64,000 bases of DNA from Aquatica leii (GCA_035610365.1 CM069436.1:86553912-86617911); one strand, 5' to 3'; positions 9,540 to 21,290 are shown, counted from the first letter of the stretch. Notes: a model not told the origin generated them from the letters alone. Numbers and translations are program-made.

Positions 9540-12510
9540 AGATATTTCGATGCACATAGCAAAGCTCATGACACTCTGGAACCGGCTAAATCAAGAACTA
9601 AAAGCAAAGAAAGAAAATATACATTATCTGCATATTTTGCTTAGGTAATTTATTACTTTCAAGTTGCGTCGGATGTTGTTAAAAAGTGAAGATAGTAAAT
9701 CTTTTGACAATTTGACAGTTCAATTTGGCTCATTTAAAGAAAATTTTATAAAAACAGAGCAGATGGTTTGTTTCTGAAGAAGCTTTAGTGACAGATGCAA
9801 AACCAAAAATGAAAATTAAGGGCAAAACTAAGACAAATACTAAGAAATATATAAGTAACTAATGCAAAAATGCCTAAACAGTGGGTTAAAGATTTTGCAA
9901 AATAGATTTCTGATGGAAGACCAAAGAAAACCTAAAAAGGTTTCAGAAGCTGCTGTTACTTATGTTAGTCGAGGAAAGAAATTCTACCTACTGTGGGCAC
10001 ACGGACAGTAAAAGTAAAAAAATTTACTACAGAAAAATGTTTTTGCTGCAAGACGTTTGGTACGTTTCCAAATTATGTAAACATTTATTCTCTGTTTTAA
10101 CAGCTCAAGGTAGAAACCCAAATAGTGTATTTGAATAAACAGCAACAGAGAGCTGATTGTCAAATCACTGAAAGTTAATGCTGTAGGGAAAAAAAGAACT
10201 TGGGGACACACTATTTAAAACAAACGATAAAATCAGAATTGCCAGTAAAAGATAATCGCAAGATAAACTTTGTTGATAACAAATTACAGTTGTATCACAA
10301 GATGTAGGATCACCAAAGTGAAACGCAAGACGAGTTGCACATGAACATTGCTAAAGTAGAAAAGCGTTTATGCGTGCCATGTATTTATAGAAAAGCACAA
10401 TAGGCTACCATTTGGCTACAGCAGAAAATCAACAAAGCCGGAAGAGTTGATATCACCGGATGTGTGTAGACCATTTGAGAAATTATTTACAAAGATAAGA
10501 TATGTAATTATATGTCTTTAAAGATAATTATACAAAGTTTTGTTACGGTTATCTGATGTTAGAAAGTAACAAAAGTGTTAAAAAAATTTCTTTATGCAAA
10601 AATGTTAGGTCATTCGATCAGAGAAATAATATGTGACAATGGAGGTGAAATGGACAACAAAGAGATCTGAAACTTCTTAAGTACAGCAAGAGTCATAGCA
10701 GGTTAACAGCTCCTTACACGCCTCAACAAAATTCAATTTGCGAACGGGATTTTTGCACAATTATGGAAATGGCAAGAAGATTAAAATATTCTAATGAAAA
10801 TTTAATTTTTCCAGCAGCCATGTGGGCAGAGTTTGTAACAACGTCATTGTACATCCTAAATAGAACAGGAAAATAATCTATAAAAGGTGTAAGTTATGAG
10901 TTTTGGATAGGTAATAAACTAAGAATAAAACACTTGAGAATAATAGGGTCAATTTGTTACGTTCACATTCCCGATCAAAAACGTAATAAGATGAACAAAA
11001 ATCTATTAAAGGCTTTCTGATAAGATATGATGGAGATAAATGTTATCGTATCTGGCAAAAGAAGAAAATAGTTATTTTGAGTCGAGACGTCTTATTTAAA
11101 GATAAGTCAGTGTGAGTACGTTAAACTACCAATTAAAGACATAGAAGTTCAAGATGAGTGAAAGCAAGTTTCAAAAAATTTAAGAGGCCGGCATATTTAA
11201 GAAATTACGTAGTATTCAGTGAAAAAGAAGTTTTTCAAGTCATTACGCCTAAACCTTATAAAAACGGGTTAAATAAAAAAAATCATTGACGTGAAGCAAT
11301 GGATAATAAGATACAATCCTTGAGAAAAAACAAAACATGGGAACTTATAAATCTGCCTAAAAGATCTAGAGTGATACCATCAAAATAAGTTTTTATAGTA
11401 AAATTGAATCTTGATGGTTCAGTAAATAAGTACAAGGTTAGACCATCTATATAAAGCTTTTGCCAAAGATACAATGTGAATTTAAACAAAACATTCAGTT
11501 TAGTGGCAAAACTAAGCACAAGCATGAATTTGATTTAATTTGTTGTTTCCACAGCATTAATATGAATACTTAGACAAACATGCCTGGAGCAGCCATAGGG
11601 CTATACAAATAAAACCAAAAATGTGTGTAAATTAATGCAAAGTTTGTATGAGCTTTGCCAAGCTCCAAGATGCTGGAAGAAAAGATTCAGTCTTAAAACA
11701 ACAAGATTTAGAACAAGCCAAGCTGATCCTTGTCTCCATATAACAAAGAGCCACAATCAAAAACTAATACTAACATGGTTTGTGGACGATGGGTAAATGA
11801 TGGCAAATGATCCAAAAGAAACCAAATCTTTTATGATTGAGTTGGAAAGTAAATTTAAAATTACCGTTAAACCAACAATTTGTTTCTTGGTTTTGAAATA
11901 AAACGCTTTAAAGATGGATTAGTGTTTTATCAAAAACTCTAGATAGCTCAAGTGCGCAAGATGTAGTAAAATTGAAGAGAGTATCTCGTTATATAGCAGA
12001 TATTTGTAGTTTAGAGATACGGTACAAAGTAGATAGCAGTTTGACTGCTGCAGTGATGCAGACTTCAGAGGCTGCAACAACACTGGCGGTTCTACATAGA
12101 GAATTGTAGTGACGTATGCAGGAGGGGCTCTCTCATGGCTCAGCCAAATATAGCAACTGACCACTACGTCTACAATTGAAACAGAGTTAGTAGCGACAAG
12201 AAAGCAGTAAGAGAAATTACATAACTATCAAGATTGTTCGAGGAGATGGGTTGTCCAAAACAAGTCCCCATTCTTGAAATAGATAACCAATCAACCATTC
12301 GTCTTTGTCACAACCCAGAAAATCATCATAGAACCAAACACATAAAAATTAACTATTTTTTATTAGAGAAAAAGTACTAGAAAGAGTTTTTAAATTTTAG
12401 CACATTTCTACCGACAACCAGGTGGCAAACATTATGACGAAACCAGTACCGAAATTACAATTTTTAAGTTTATCTGATTAGGTTGAGACTTTATTTAATA
12501 TGAATTGAAA
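9540..12510 (+). mobile_element. Ancient, heavily mutated Ty1/copia retrotransposon
   Basis: Plus-strand frames broken by many stops still show the copia order. Gag-like text lies at about 9545-9660 (MHIAKLMTLWNRLNQELK). Integrase lies at about 10440-11030: ELISPDVCGPF, then TAPYTPQQNSICERDF around the usual catalytic Glu, then MWAEFVTTSLYILNRT and GVSYEFWIGNKLRIKHLRI. Reverse transcriptase begins near 11300 (SLRKNKTWELINLP, where family members have KNxTWxLV), with LYELCQAPRCW and a WFVDDG remnant of the YVDD box near 11775. RNase H text is at about 12270-12480 (NQSTIRLCHNPENHHRTKHI, VANIMTKPVPKLQFL). No LTRs were found. It lies on the same strand as the host exchanger gene, opposite to the younger copia at 14-17 kb. 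Confidence 0.85.
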
Positions 12511-13834
12511 AGAAAAAAGAGAAAGTATTGCAGTTTAATTTAAAATTATGACAATTATCTGTTCTAAAATAAAAACTTCTTACAGATTTGGACCGTGTTA
12601 ATGTTGTAACCGAAGCTGCCAAGATTTCGCTCATCAAACACCGCAATAAGTTGATTCGTGACCTCAGTATCAAACTACTCCCTCTTTGGTTCCCGGTTGT
12701 TACCCGTTTATCGAGAACATGCCCCTTTTTGACGGTTACCCAATCATAGTCGCACTTAACCAAACAACCGTAACGATTTCTTTCATGTCTTGATGAGATC
12801 CTTTACGGAAGTGGACAAAACGTTGGCAAGTTTAGTAACAACATTAAAATGATCCAAACGTTCTTATTTTAGTATAAATTCCAGCCGTGGAAACCTTTCC
12901 TGTTACATTAACAATCATCTTCTCTCCCATTTTAAAATTTTCTTCCAAAAATTACAATTCTGAGCATTTTATCTAGATTTTGACGAATTTTTAAATACTG
13001 TTTGTGCACAATAATAAAATCTCATTATATAAAGAATCTGTTAACAATTTTCCATTACCCGAAGCTAATAATTAATCAAATCAATAAAATGCTGTCCACG
13101 AAGTAAAACAAAACCCCCTTAATTAGTCTATTAGTTGATAATGAAATCTGATAGGTACTAGTCAAGTTACAAAGTGTTTTTCAACAAAATTTTAGAATTT
13201 CACAAAATTCTTTTCTTAAGGTAAGTCAAAAAAACAAAAAATTCAATTTAAATCTAAATTTCTTTTTTTTCAATTATATTTTGATGTGATGACTAACTTG
13301 TAGACAAAAAGCTTTACCTATATTTTATATTGACTCTTCTTGGACCTTTATTGTATTTTATACTTTTTTAGATGGTGAGAAATTATACTCAAAAGTCTAA
13401 AAGGCAGAAATAGTCTATTATTAGTTTAAAAATGACTGTAATAAAGAAAATAGATCTAAAGAAAGCTTTGGCGCAATTTGATGTACTAAAAATTACAATT
13501 CAGAACAACGTTCAGAGAAAACTAAAAGATGAGAATGTTGAGGCTTAAATAATTTTTGGATCGTTATGTTCTTGTTTTTCTGCTGACACAAAATAGAGAT
13601 TTTTTTGAGTATCTCAAAAAAAATGGAAACCAAATTGTTTGAGTTGACAATCATAGATGGTCGCCATCTAGCTTTTGAACTAGCAAAAACAATGATTCAT
13701 CCATTTAATAAAGTCATAGAAATGGGAAGAATCGTTCTTGTGCATGTAAGTCTGAGACAACATCCAGTGCTTGTGACATAAGTTTTAATCAGCTTGGTGT
13801 AAACAGATTTTTGATTCTTTTATAGAAAATTAGC

Positions 13835-13965
13835 ACAAACTTTCTGCAGATAAAATTTACAATTCCGACAAAACAGACATTCCAGTCAACCAAAAAAAAA
13901 CAATAAAAAGCCATGGCTACACGTAGAAAACATCAAGTTGTGCGTTACATGTGTGTGAGTTATGC
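13835..13965 (+). pseudogene. Small pogo-type (DDE_1) transposase fragment
   Basis: The reading IYNSDKTDIPVNQKKTIKSH, then TRRKHQVV, resembles the segment around the first catalytic Asp of pogo/Tigger transposases (usually NxDETG.PVNPK followed by TRxRHQVG). Nothing recognisable flanks it. 12510-13830 holds no gene that I recognise. Confidence 0.4.
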
Positions 13966-14006
13966 TATGAAACTTTTGACGAATGTAACTTACATTATTT
14001 TTGTAT

Positions 14007-14011
14007 AGCTT
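14007..14011. repeat. 5-bp target site duplication AGCTT, left copy
   Basis: agctt at 14007-14011 abuts the left LTR and equals agctt at 16950-16954 after the right LTR, as expected for a copia insertion. Confidence 0.9.
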
Positions 14012-14217
14012 TGACAGAAAAATGAAGTGAAATCAAAGTTTATTATAATAAAAGAAATACAACTTAAAACAAATAAATGCGCGAGTACAACTGGCATACG
14101 ACTTATCCGCGCTTAACGCTCTTTTGTTACTACTCGCTGTATTCACGCATGTATTAACAACGCACACATATATACATTTTTAACGGCGGGCACGTTTCGA
14201 TTAACTTATTTCCAACA
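14012..14217 (-). repeat. 3' LTR of the copia element
   Basis: On the plus strand it starts tgacagaaaaatgaagtg and ends ttatttccaaca. It matches 16744-16949 throughout by eye. Identity suggests recent insertion, or gene conversion. Confidence 0.95.
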
Positions 14218-14245
14218 CTCCTCCTATCGATATGTGCCCTACATA

Positions 14246-15757
14246 TTAATTACATGATCCATTTAAGTTTAACATCTCTACACATTTATCGTGTTTACAT
14301 TTAGTTAAAGATTTCGTTAAAATGTCAGCAAGCATATAATTCGTTTGTACATAGTTAATGATGATATATTTGTTTTCTACTAATTCACGAGTAAAGTGAA
14401 AACGTATATCTATATGCTTACTTCGTTTATGAAACACAGCATTTTTTGACAATTCAATTGCGCTTTGATTGTCGCAAAAGACGTTCACTGGTGGTTTTGC
14501 ATATTCATAAAAACCCATATGACTTAACAGTCTACTAACATAAACAACTTCACGAGAAATTTCTGAAAGCGCCGCGTATTCCGCTTCCATTGTTGATAAT
14601 GCTACTGAAGATTGCTTTTTAGATTTCCAACTAATTGGACCTCCAGCCAGGATTAGGACATTACCCGTACATGATTTTCGATCATCGATGTCTCCAGCCC
14701 AATCCGAGTCTGAGTATGCCATGAGGTTTTCTTCATTTTTAACATACGTAATGCCATAATGAGATGTAGCTTTTAAATATCTCAATACACGTTTCGCAGT
14801 AACCCAATGACTTTTTCCTGGATCGGAACAAAAACGACTTAACGTACTGGCTGCAAACGCTATATCTGGACGAGTTGCATTAGCTAAATAAATCAGACCT
14901 CCAATTAATTCTCTGTACGGTTTGTTCTTCATCTCGTCCCTTTCTTCTTCTGTTCTTGGACATTCTTCTTTTGAAATTTTCAAGTTAGGTTCGATCGGAG
15001 TCGACACTGTCTTTGCAGTTTCCATATTGAACTTTTCAACTAATTCCTCAACATACCTTTTCTGTGAAAGATGAATACTTCCTGTAGCTCCTTCTCGTTG
15101 TACAGTGATTCCAAGGATGTTGCTAACTTGACCAAGGTCTACCATCTTGAATGATGACTCCAATTTCAATTTTATTGATTCGAGATTTTGAATCTTTTTC
15201 GCAGCCAAAATTAAATCGTCAACGTAAACTAACACAATAACCAATTCATCTTCTTCGCCAAATACGTAAACACACGGATCTGCTGGGGTACGTTTACCTC
15301 CAATTTTGGTCAAATAACCATCCAGTTTATTGTACCATTCCCGACCTGATTGCTCCAGTCCATATAGTGGTTTCAATAACTTGCAGACTTTTTCTTCGTT
15401 GCCGTGTTCAACAAACATATCCGGTTGTTCCATATATACTTCGTCGTGTAACTCACTTTGCACATAAGCAGAAACTACATCCATTTGATGTACGTGCAAT
15501 TCTTCATTTACACAAGCTGCCAATAACGTACGGATTGTTTCGTATCTTGTTACTGGTTCAAACACTTCTTCATAATCGATCCCATATCTTTGAGTGTTTC
15601 CGCGGGCTACTAGCCTTGCTTTGTGTTTCTTAATTTTTCCATCTTGATCAAATTTCGTTTTGAACACCCATCTGTTTGTTAGAACTTTTTTATGTATTGG
15701 CCTTGGTACAAGAATCCATGTCTTGTTTTGTTGTAATGTGTCGTACTCGTTTTTCAT
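14246..15757 (-). pseudogene. Copia reverse transcriptase and RNase H, open for 503 codons
   Basis: This is the C-terminal half of a copia polyprotein. It opens with the copia RT entry motif (NKTWILVPRP, NRWVFKTKFDQDG, KARLVARG), followed by HQMDVVSAYVQSELH, LLKPLYGLEQSGREWY and the catalytic LVYVDDLI at about residue 175. Then come the connection (SRFCSDPGKSHW) and RNase H: SDSDWAGD near residue 335, MEAEYAALS with its catalytic Glu, DNQSAIELSKN, and the C-terminal HIDIRFHFTRELVENKYI and MLADILTKSLTK. The frame is intact from its first Met, but the polyprotein is interrupted just upstream (15767-15769) by a stop where family members have Trp, consistent with one G to A change (TGG to TGA). 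The catalytic residues look intact. Confidence 0.9.
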
Positions 15758-15766
15758 GGCGGTTAG

Positions 15767-16264
15767 TCATGCTTCTTTGTTTTCATGTTCCAAAGCATCT
15801 GTTGCTGATTGGGGATCTACCCATTCTTTGATCTTGGTTTTGTAAATCTTTGACGGTCTACCTCGGCGACCATCTCTTAAGAGTTTTGGACGACCTGGTC
15901 CTCGTCGAGTACTATGACTTGCTTCTTCTTCATCAGTTTGATAGCTCTCTTCCTGAACATCTGCTTCAACTTCTATTTTTAAGTTATGTTCTGTATTATC
16001 TTCGTAAGTTTCATCGTCCTCTTCGTGCGTCATGTCGACTGTTTGATCTGGCAGCATAAACATTTCTTTTGATGCTGTTTCATTAGGTTCAATGTTCTCG
16101 ATAAATTTTACGTCTCGAGCTTTGATGACTAGCTTTGTTCCTCGTTTCCACCAACGATAAGCTTTGGATTCATCTGAATAACCTACCAGCACATATTCAT
16201 CACCTTTCGGTTGAAATTTTCCTCTTCTTTGATTTTTATTTAATGCAATAGCTTTACTGCCTAT
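15767..16264 (-). pseudogene. Copia integrase C-terminal remnant and linker
   Basis: The reading LRIIGSKAIALNKNQRRGKF, then VLVGYSDESKAYRWWKRGT and VIKARDVKFIE, is the region just after the integrase catalytic core in copia elements (usually G(Y/F)s..skaYRlw). An acidic linker (MTHEEDDETYEDNTE) and a basic stretch (RRGPGRPKLLRDGRRGRPSK) follow. It ends at the stop at 15767. The catalytic DDE core is missing. Confidence 0.8.
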
Positions 16265-16277
16265 AATTCTCAGAAAA

Positions 16278-16628
16278 CTAACGTGCGGTTTTCTTTTCCA
16301 TCCGTAACAATTGCTTATACAAAGCTGCTTTTCTTACCGGGCCGCGCGATTCAAATATCGCTTGAAGTGCATCCCATGCTTCCTTCGATGAGCATGCTTT
16401 TTTTACATGATTTAACTGCCCATGCGAAATGGAAAGATTTATTAATGCCAACGCCTTCGAATCTTTGTTTATCCAATTAATAAAATTTTCTGTTGGTTTC
16501 ACTTCGGTACCATTGACGTATTGCCACAAATCATTGAAAACTAGTACACTTTTCATTTGCACTTTCCACAATTCATAATTGCTTTCTGTTAATTTTTCAA
16601 TGTTCGCGAAACCCGTTGCCGTAGCCAT
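16278..16628 (-). pseudogene. Truncated copia Gag, 116 codons
   Basis: Starts MATATGFANIEKLTESNY, then LWKVQMKSVLVFNDLWQYV, the usual N-terminus of copia Gag, followed by WDALQAIFESRGPVRKAALY. It breaks off after RMEKKTAR, where the internal deletion joins it out of frame to integrase sequence. The zinc knuckle and protease that should follow are absent. Confidence 0.85.
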
Positions 16629-16729
16629 TTTTTAATGTAATCCTTCGCGCCACGCGTTTTCCTTATTATCGTTATGATTCACTTACACTTTACACACTAT
16701 TATTTTTTAAAATAGCACTTTGGGCGTTT

Positions 16730-16743
16730 CTGGGCCCATAACC
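16730..16743 (-). promoter_or_regulatory. Primer binding site for an initiator tRNA-Met half-molecule
   Basis: ctgggcccataacc on the plus strand equals the anticodon stem-loop of eukaryotic initiator tRNA-Met, so the minus-strand RNA would pair with that internal part of the tRNA. It directly abuts the 5' LTR. Priming from a tRNA-iMet half is known for Drosophila copia. Confidence 0.8.
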
Positions 16744-16949
16744 TGACAGAAAAATGAAGTGAAATCAAAGTTTATTATAATAAAAGAAATACAACTTAAA
16801 ACAAATAAATGCGCGAGTACAACTGGCATACGACTTATCCGCGCTTAACGCTCTTTTGTTACTACTCGCTGTATTCACGCATGTATTAACAACGCACACA
16901 TATATACATTTTTAACGGCGGGCACGTTTCGATTAACTTATTTCCAACA
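16744..16949 (-). repeat. 5' LTR of the copia element
   Basis: Same 206 bp as 14012-14217. On the element's strand it should hold the promoter and the transcript start. The target duplication follows at 16950-16954. Confidence 0.95.
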
Positions 16950-16954
16950 AGCTT
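16950..16954. repeat. 5-bp target site duplication AGCTT, right copy
   Basis: Direct repeat of 14007-14011, adjoining the LTR end ccaaca. Confidence 0.9.
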
Positions 16955-17559
16955 TAAATCAAATTACATTCTTTTTCGAAAAAAGCACCCGTTCGGGTGG
17001 TTACTAATTTGCTATAATTAAAAATTCTGAAAATGACACTTGTTATAAGCCAAAGACGTCGATAAGGACAATGTCTGAATAAAAGTAAAAAAAATGAGGT
17101 TATTTCCGGTGAAGATGGTTGTGATAAATACCTTAATTTGTTACGTAGTTCCAGATAGTAGACTTTTGATTAGTCTTAAGGCCTCCAGATAACCTCGAGT
17201 GGTTGATAGGGATGCACTGGGTTCGTCCAAAGATTATTAAACCGCCACAAAAACGCAAAACACAATTTCTTTACTACGATACTAAAATCGGGATCAAGTG
17301 AAACGTCAAGACCGTAAAATATACGAAATAGGATTATTTTGCATTAACTTAAACTTCATTATAACTTTTTTTCACACTTCAACAAACACCAACAAATTAT
17401 TAAGAGTTAAAAATAACAAACAAAACTACATTATCGAGTCGAAAAGTACTAGAGAAGTTTTGCGAGCTTCCATCAAAATTACATCTTTTATAACATCGGT
17501 TACCACTAACTTATTTGAATATTGTGATGTAAAATCCTAAACAAAGACATAAAATACAA

Positions 17560-17865
17560 CAAGCGAAACTTAATAGTGTTAAAATAAACAAACGACCACA
17601 ATATCAAATTACTTGTACTATCTTAAATAAGAAATGAAAGTCAAAACTATAAATTATAATACAATCTGAATTTTATTAACACAAAGGAAATGCTCGGTAA
17701 AAATCAACAAACTGAGGTTTTAACAACGTAAACCATAAGCTCAATAAAAACAAAAATTACTTTTTAAAAAATTCGAAATGACAAAGATGATTTGAAATAC
17801 GTCAAACCAATTAACTAAAAGCATTCAAATCTTGACTAAATGCAAACGTCAAATTAGAACAATCG
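17560..17865. repeat. Dispersed ~300-bp AT-rich repeat, copy 1
   Basis: Aligns with 22790-23070: shared order cttaatagtgttaaaa, atatcaaattact, aaataagaa, tgaattt, cgtaaa, aaaaattcgaaat, ttaact, aacgtcaaatt. It is diverged and noncoding. The rest of 16955-18431 is intron DNA without recognisable features. Confidence 0.5.
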
Positions 17866-18431
17866 TAAATTACATTACAATTACAATCACAATACAAATC
17901 ACAAAAAATAAGATTCTAGTTATTTTGCAGTTTTGAGAATTGCTAAAAGTAAAGTTGAATAAAAGCCTACTTGTCAAGCTCACCAAGGAAAAAATATACT
18001 AAAAACTAAACGATACAAAAAACTTCTTAAAAACAAAAATGGACCAAGAAACCGAAATATTATCAAACATCAATGTACGTTTTCTATAGAGCAAAAAAGA
18101 AGCAAAAAAATCTATTAAAAAAAAACAATATTTCATCTTTTACTGATTTTTGAAACATGTTTAACTGTAATTTATTTCTATTAATAAAGTTTTATTTAAT
18201 AATTATCTCGTTTTGCGTCATTTCTAAAATCTTATCTGTAAAACCTCTAAAATATATCCTCAAGTTTGATTTTTTTTTAAATATTTAAATCTAATGTCAT
18301 TAGTACTGTAAAGTGCGTCAATTTATCGCGCTACTTGGATATACATATGTCTCAATGAACACTTCAAATATACAAAGTGTGTAAACAACTGGAAAATTTC
18401 ATATCACTAACCGTAACAAAAACACTTGTAG

Positions 18432-19753
18432 GCATTCCATTTTGATTGGTGGTTAATAATACGCGATGGTTTAATATATGGAATATCCGTAATATTGTTA
18501 ATTATCACACTAAGCGACGATAAAGTCTATTGGTACGAAGCTTTAACCTTCGTCTTAGTATACTCGATCTACATTTTAGGTAAATTTACCAAAACGATTT
18601 AAAATAAATTACATAGCACGTTTCAGCGCTTTATTTTAATAATCCGATTAGAAAATGGCTGAGCACGTGTTGTAAATCCAAAAATGTTGAAGCCAATCAC
18701 GAACTACAAAAGTTAAACCAAAGACCTGATCACGATTTAAACAATGTGAATGGAAATTTGCTACAGAACAACCATGTAGACAACAGTAAGGTATCGATGC
18801 TCGTCTAAGTTTTTTAATAAATTAATAATTACTATTTTAGATGTTCAAGTTCAAGTAGTTACAACACCAGTCGACGAGGAGGAACAAACCGAACACACTT
18901 TCGGTAAGCTTTACAAAATAGTTTGATTCTAGTTTGTAGAAATATGATTTACAGAACATATTTGGAATGTATGGACTTTCCCTTCAGATGTTTCATGTTT
19001 CAAAAAAGCGTGGTGGGTATTTGTTTGGCCCATTTTATTTTTTCTCAAGTACACTATACCAAATGCTCGAAAACACCATTCTTTGTTTCCACTAACACTA
19101 GTAATGTGTGTCTGTTGGATTGGCTCGATTACGTATTTATTATCATGGGCTATTACAGTAATTGGTAAATTACTTTTTGTATTCTTAATCTCAACGTTCA
19201 TTTTTTTTGTATTAGGGGATACTATTAGTATACCAGACTCAGTAATGGGATTAATTTTCCTAGCAATCGGTAGCAGTATACCCGAAATTGTCTCATCGAT
19301 TATAGTTACCAAACAAGGTACCTATACATTTACGATGTTATTGAAAGTATTTTATTTACAATTCTAGGACAAGGAGTAATGGGAATGAGCAGTGCGTTAG
19401 GTGCCAATAATTTTGAAGTTTTATTGTGTTTAGGCTTACCGTGGTTAATTAAAACATTGTTCTATCCCAAAGCTGACGGCAGCAAATGGATTAACATAAA
19501 CTCATCGGGACTAGCATATAGCGCTGCCTGCTTATTATCAACCCTCATATTGTTATACGTAACAATAATCTGCAATCGGTTTAAGTAAGGTTTATTTAGT
19601 TTTGGCGTATTCGTAATAATAAAAATGTTTAATTTTAGATTGGACTGGAAAACTGGAATAGTATGTCTTATAATGTATTGTAGTTTTTTAGTTATAGGAA
19701 CCTTAATTGAACTTAATGTCTTCTTTCTCGTTAATTTACCAACGTGCACATGA
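18432..19753 (+). CDS. Na+/Ca2+,K+ exchanger (SLC24/NCKX), exons to the stop codon
   Basis: Seven exons with matching phases: 18432-18579, 18627-18785, 18841-18903, 18955-19164, 19216-19317, 19368-19584, 19639-19753 (TGA). The first continues the alpha-1 half (FDWWLIIRDGLIYG, YWYEALTFVLVYSIYI). 18627-18903 encode the cytosolic loop, short and polar, ending PVDEEEQTEHTFE. Then come KKAWWVFVWPILFFLKYTIP, LCWIGSITYLLSWAI-type membrane segments, and the alpha-2 repeat (TISIPDSVMGLIFLAIGSSI, then GVMGMSSALGANNFEVLLCL, GLPWLIKTL), and two last membrane segments ending VNLPTCT. Two acidic residues of the alpha-2 ion pocket, Asp in the NCKX members I know, are Glu here (SIPE, NNFE). The visible protein is about 471 aa plus the missing N-terminus. 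Confidence 0.92.
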
Positions 19754-19905
19754 TGCCGTTGTTTAAGCCATGTGAGAATTTATTTTCGTTGTCGATCAGT
19801 GTACACAAAAATTAACAGAACTATGACAAAATTTTTAAAATAGAATAATTATTTAAAAAAATTCGTAAATGTAATGCACAAATCAAAGACAATATATTTG
19901 TAAAA

Positions 19906-19911
19906 AATAAA
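19906..19911 (+). terminator. Likely polyadenylation signal of the exchanger gene
   Basis: AATAAA about 150 bases after the stop codon at 19751-19753, in AT-rich 3' UTR-like DNA. Confidence 0.55.
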
Positions 19912-20479
19912 CAAATTTCAATATTTCGAGATTTTTTCTAATTAACTACCTAATAACTGATAGTAAATTGCTTTTATACACTCTTTTACTTTTTTGTCTT
20001 AGAATAAAGATAAACCCAAAATAATGTTATCGAAAATTTCTTATTTAATAAAACACAAACAAAATTCAATCAATACAAAATGCAGAATCAATTTGGCATC
20101 ATTGCATAATTTGAAAAACCATAGAACAATCTAAAAGTTCTCTTATTTTACAAATGACTCATTATTTTCCAGATTAGCACTAAACAATAAATGCGTTGTA
20201 TTCGTAAACATATCAAGAAGAAGAGGCCACGAAACTTCGGCCCATAGTCCAACGACAAATAAAAAATTTGCAAATTGAGACGTTTTTCAAAATACTAATA
20301 TACATGGTGTCGGGTAACATTATTGTTTGTGCAAGACAAAATTAAGTTAGTTTAAACATGTGACGCTAACATAGTTGAGTCGAAACTGCGATTTTTGTAA
20401 AAAAAAACAGTTCTTTATTTAGAGTAAATTAAAACTCAGAACGATACTTACGTCGATAACAAAACAAGAAACAAACAAA

Positions 20480-21240
20480 CCATTAGAAAATCATCAATGC
20501 CCCAGCAAAATCAACGATAATTGTTGCCATCGGAAACAATACTACCACAAATCTATGGCTTGTCAAGAACCCGGCGATTTTTTGTGTCTAATAGTTGGTA
20601 CCTGTGAATCACTAACCTACAAGCCAAAAAATTTGATCCATTTATTGGCCAGAACAACACTTTTGTGAAAAACTTCGAACATTTTGTAAAAATACTAAAG
20701 CAACAAGAAGTAACCAGCAGAAACCTCCTTTTAACTTTTGATGTGAAGTCACACAATTCACCAACGTTTTCGTAATGAAAACTTTAAACCTTATCAAAAA
20801 ACGCTTCGTTCCGTAAGTTTGTAGATTTACTAAAAATGGCAAATATCTGCCTAACATCCACCTACTTTCTTTGAAACAAAGAATACTACGAACAAAAAAC
20901 CGAACCACAGCGCAACTACCACTAGTCATCGTCATCATACGTTTGAGGAAAAAACTACAATGCAATCAACAAGAAAATCCAAATGAATGACATATTTTCC
21001 ACTTGTTCTCGCTAGAAAGTGGGTCTACATCAGTTGCAGGGCCACATTATAACAACCACCATAGCAACATCAGATTTACAATGGAAATAGAAAAGAATTG
21101 AGAGCTGCCGTTTTTTGGATATCCTGATGAAACTGACTCGTTTAGTCAAATGCAAAAAGATACACTCAAATCAATATTTACACACCATCATCTTCTCCAA
21201 AAAAAAACTCTCTAATCAGAATCATCATCGCAGAGCTAAA
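20480..21240 (+). mobile_element. Penelope-like retroelement, decayed RT part
   Basis: Broken plus-strand frames recall Penelope-like elements: LPQIYGL then SKNPAIF in the RT entry region near 20545, LLTFDVKS (near 20728) where the family has an (L/S)FDV motif, text related to the palm region near 20870-20990, and SNIRFTMEIEKN followed by ELPFF near 21067-21120, where the family has ..I.FTmE.E.n..lpFLD. Text related to the post-RT region follows (HHHLLQKKTL..RIIIAELK). Many stops. The element seems to continue at 23820 after a 2.5 kb interruption. Confidence 0.65.
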
Positions 21241-21290
21241 ATAAATAAGTAACAATACTAGCAAATCGTATTGTTCGAGAGAACCGCGAT

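Larger units (their letters stand above)
14012..16949 (-). mobile_element. Young Ty1/copia retrotransposon with a large internal deletion
   Basis: Two LTRs that appear identical, 206 bp each (TG..CA ends), enclose a minus-strand interior and are flanked by AGCTT on both sides. The primer binding site is at 16730-16743 and a purine-rich tract (aggaggag on the minus strand) abuts the 3' LTR at about 14218. Gag N-terminus, integrase C-terminus and complete reverse transcriptase/RNase H remain. The end of gag, protease and most of integrase are gone. It sits in the large intron of the exchanger gene, in antisense orientation. Confidence 0.95.

Noticed and set aside
19462-19749. Minus-strand frame over the last exchanger exons
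   Set aside because: Antisense shadow of exons with clear homology.
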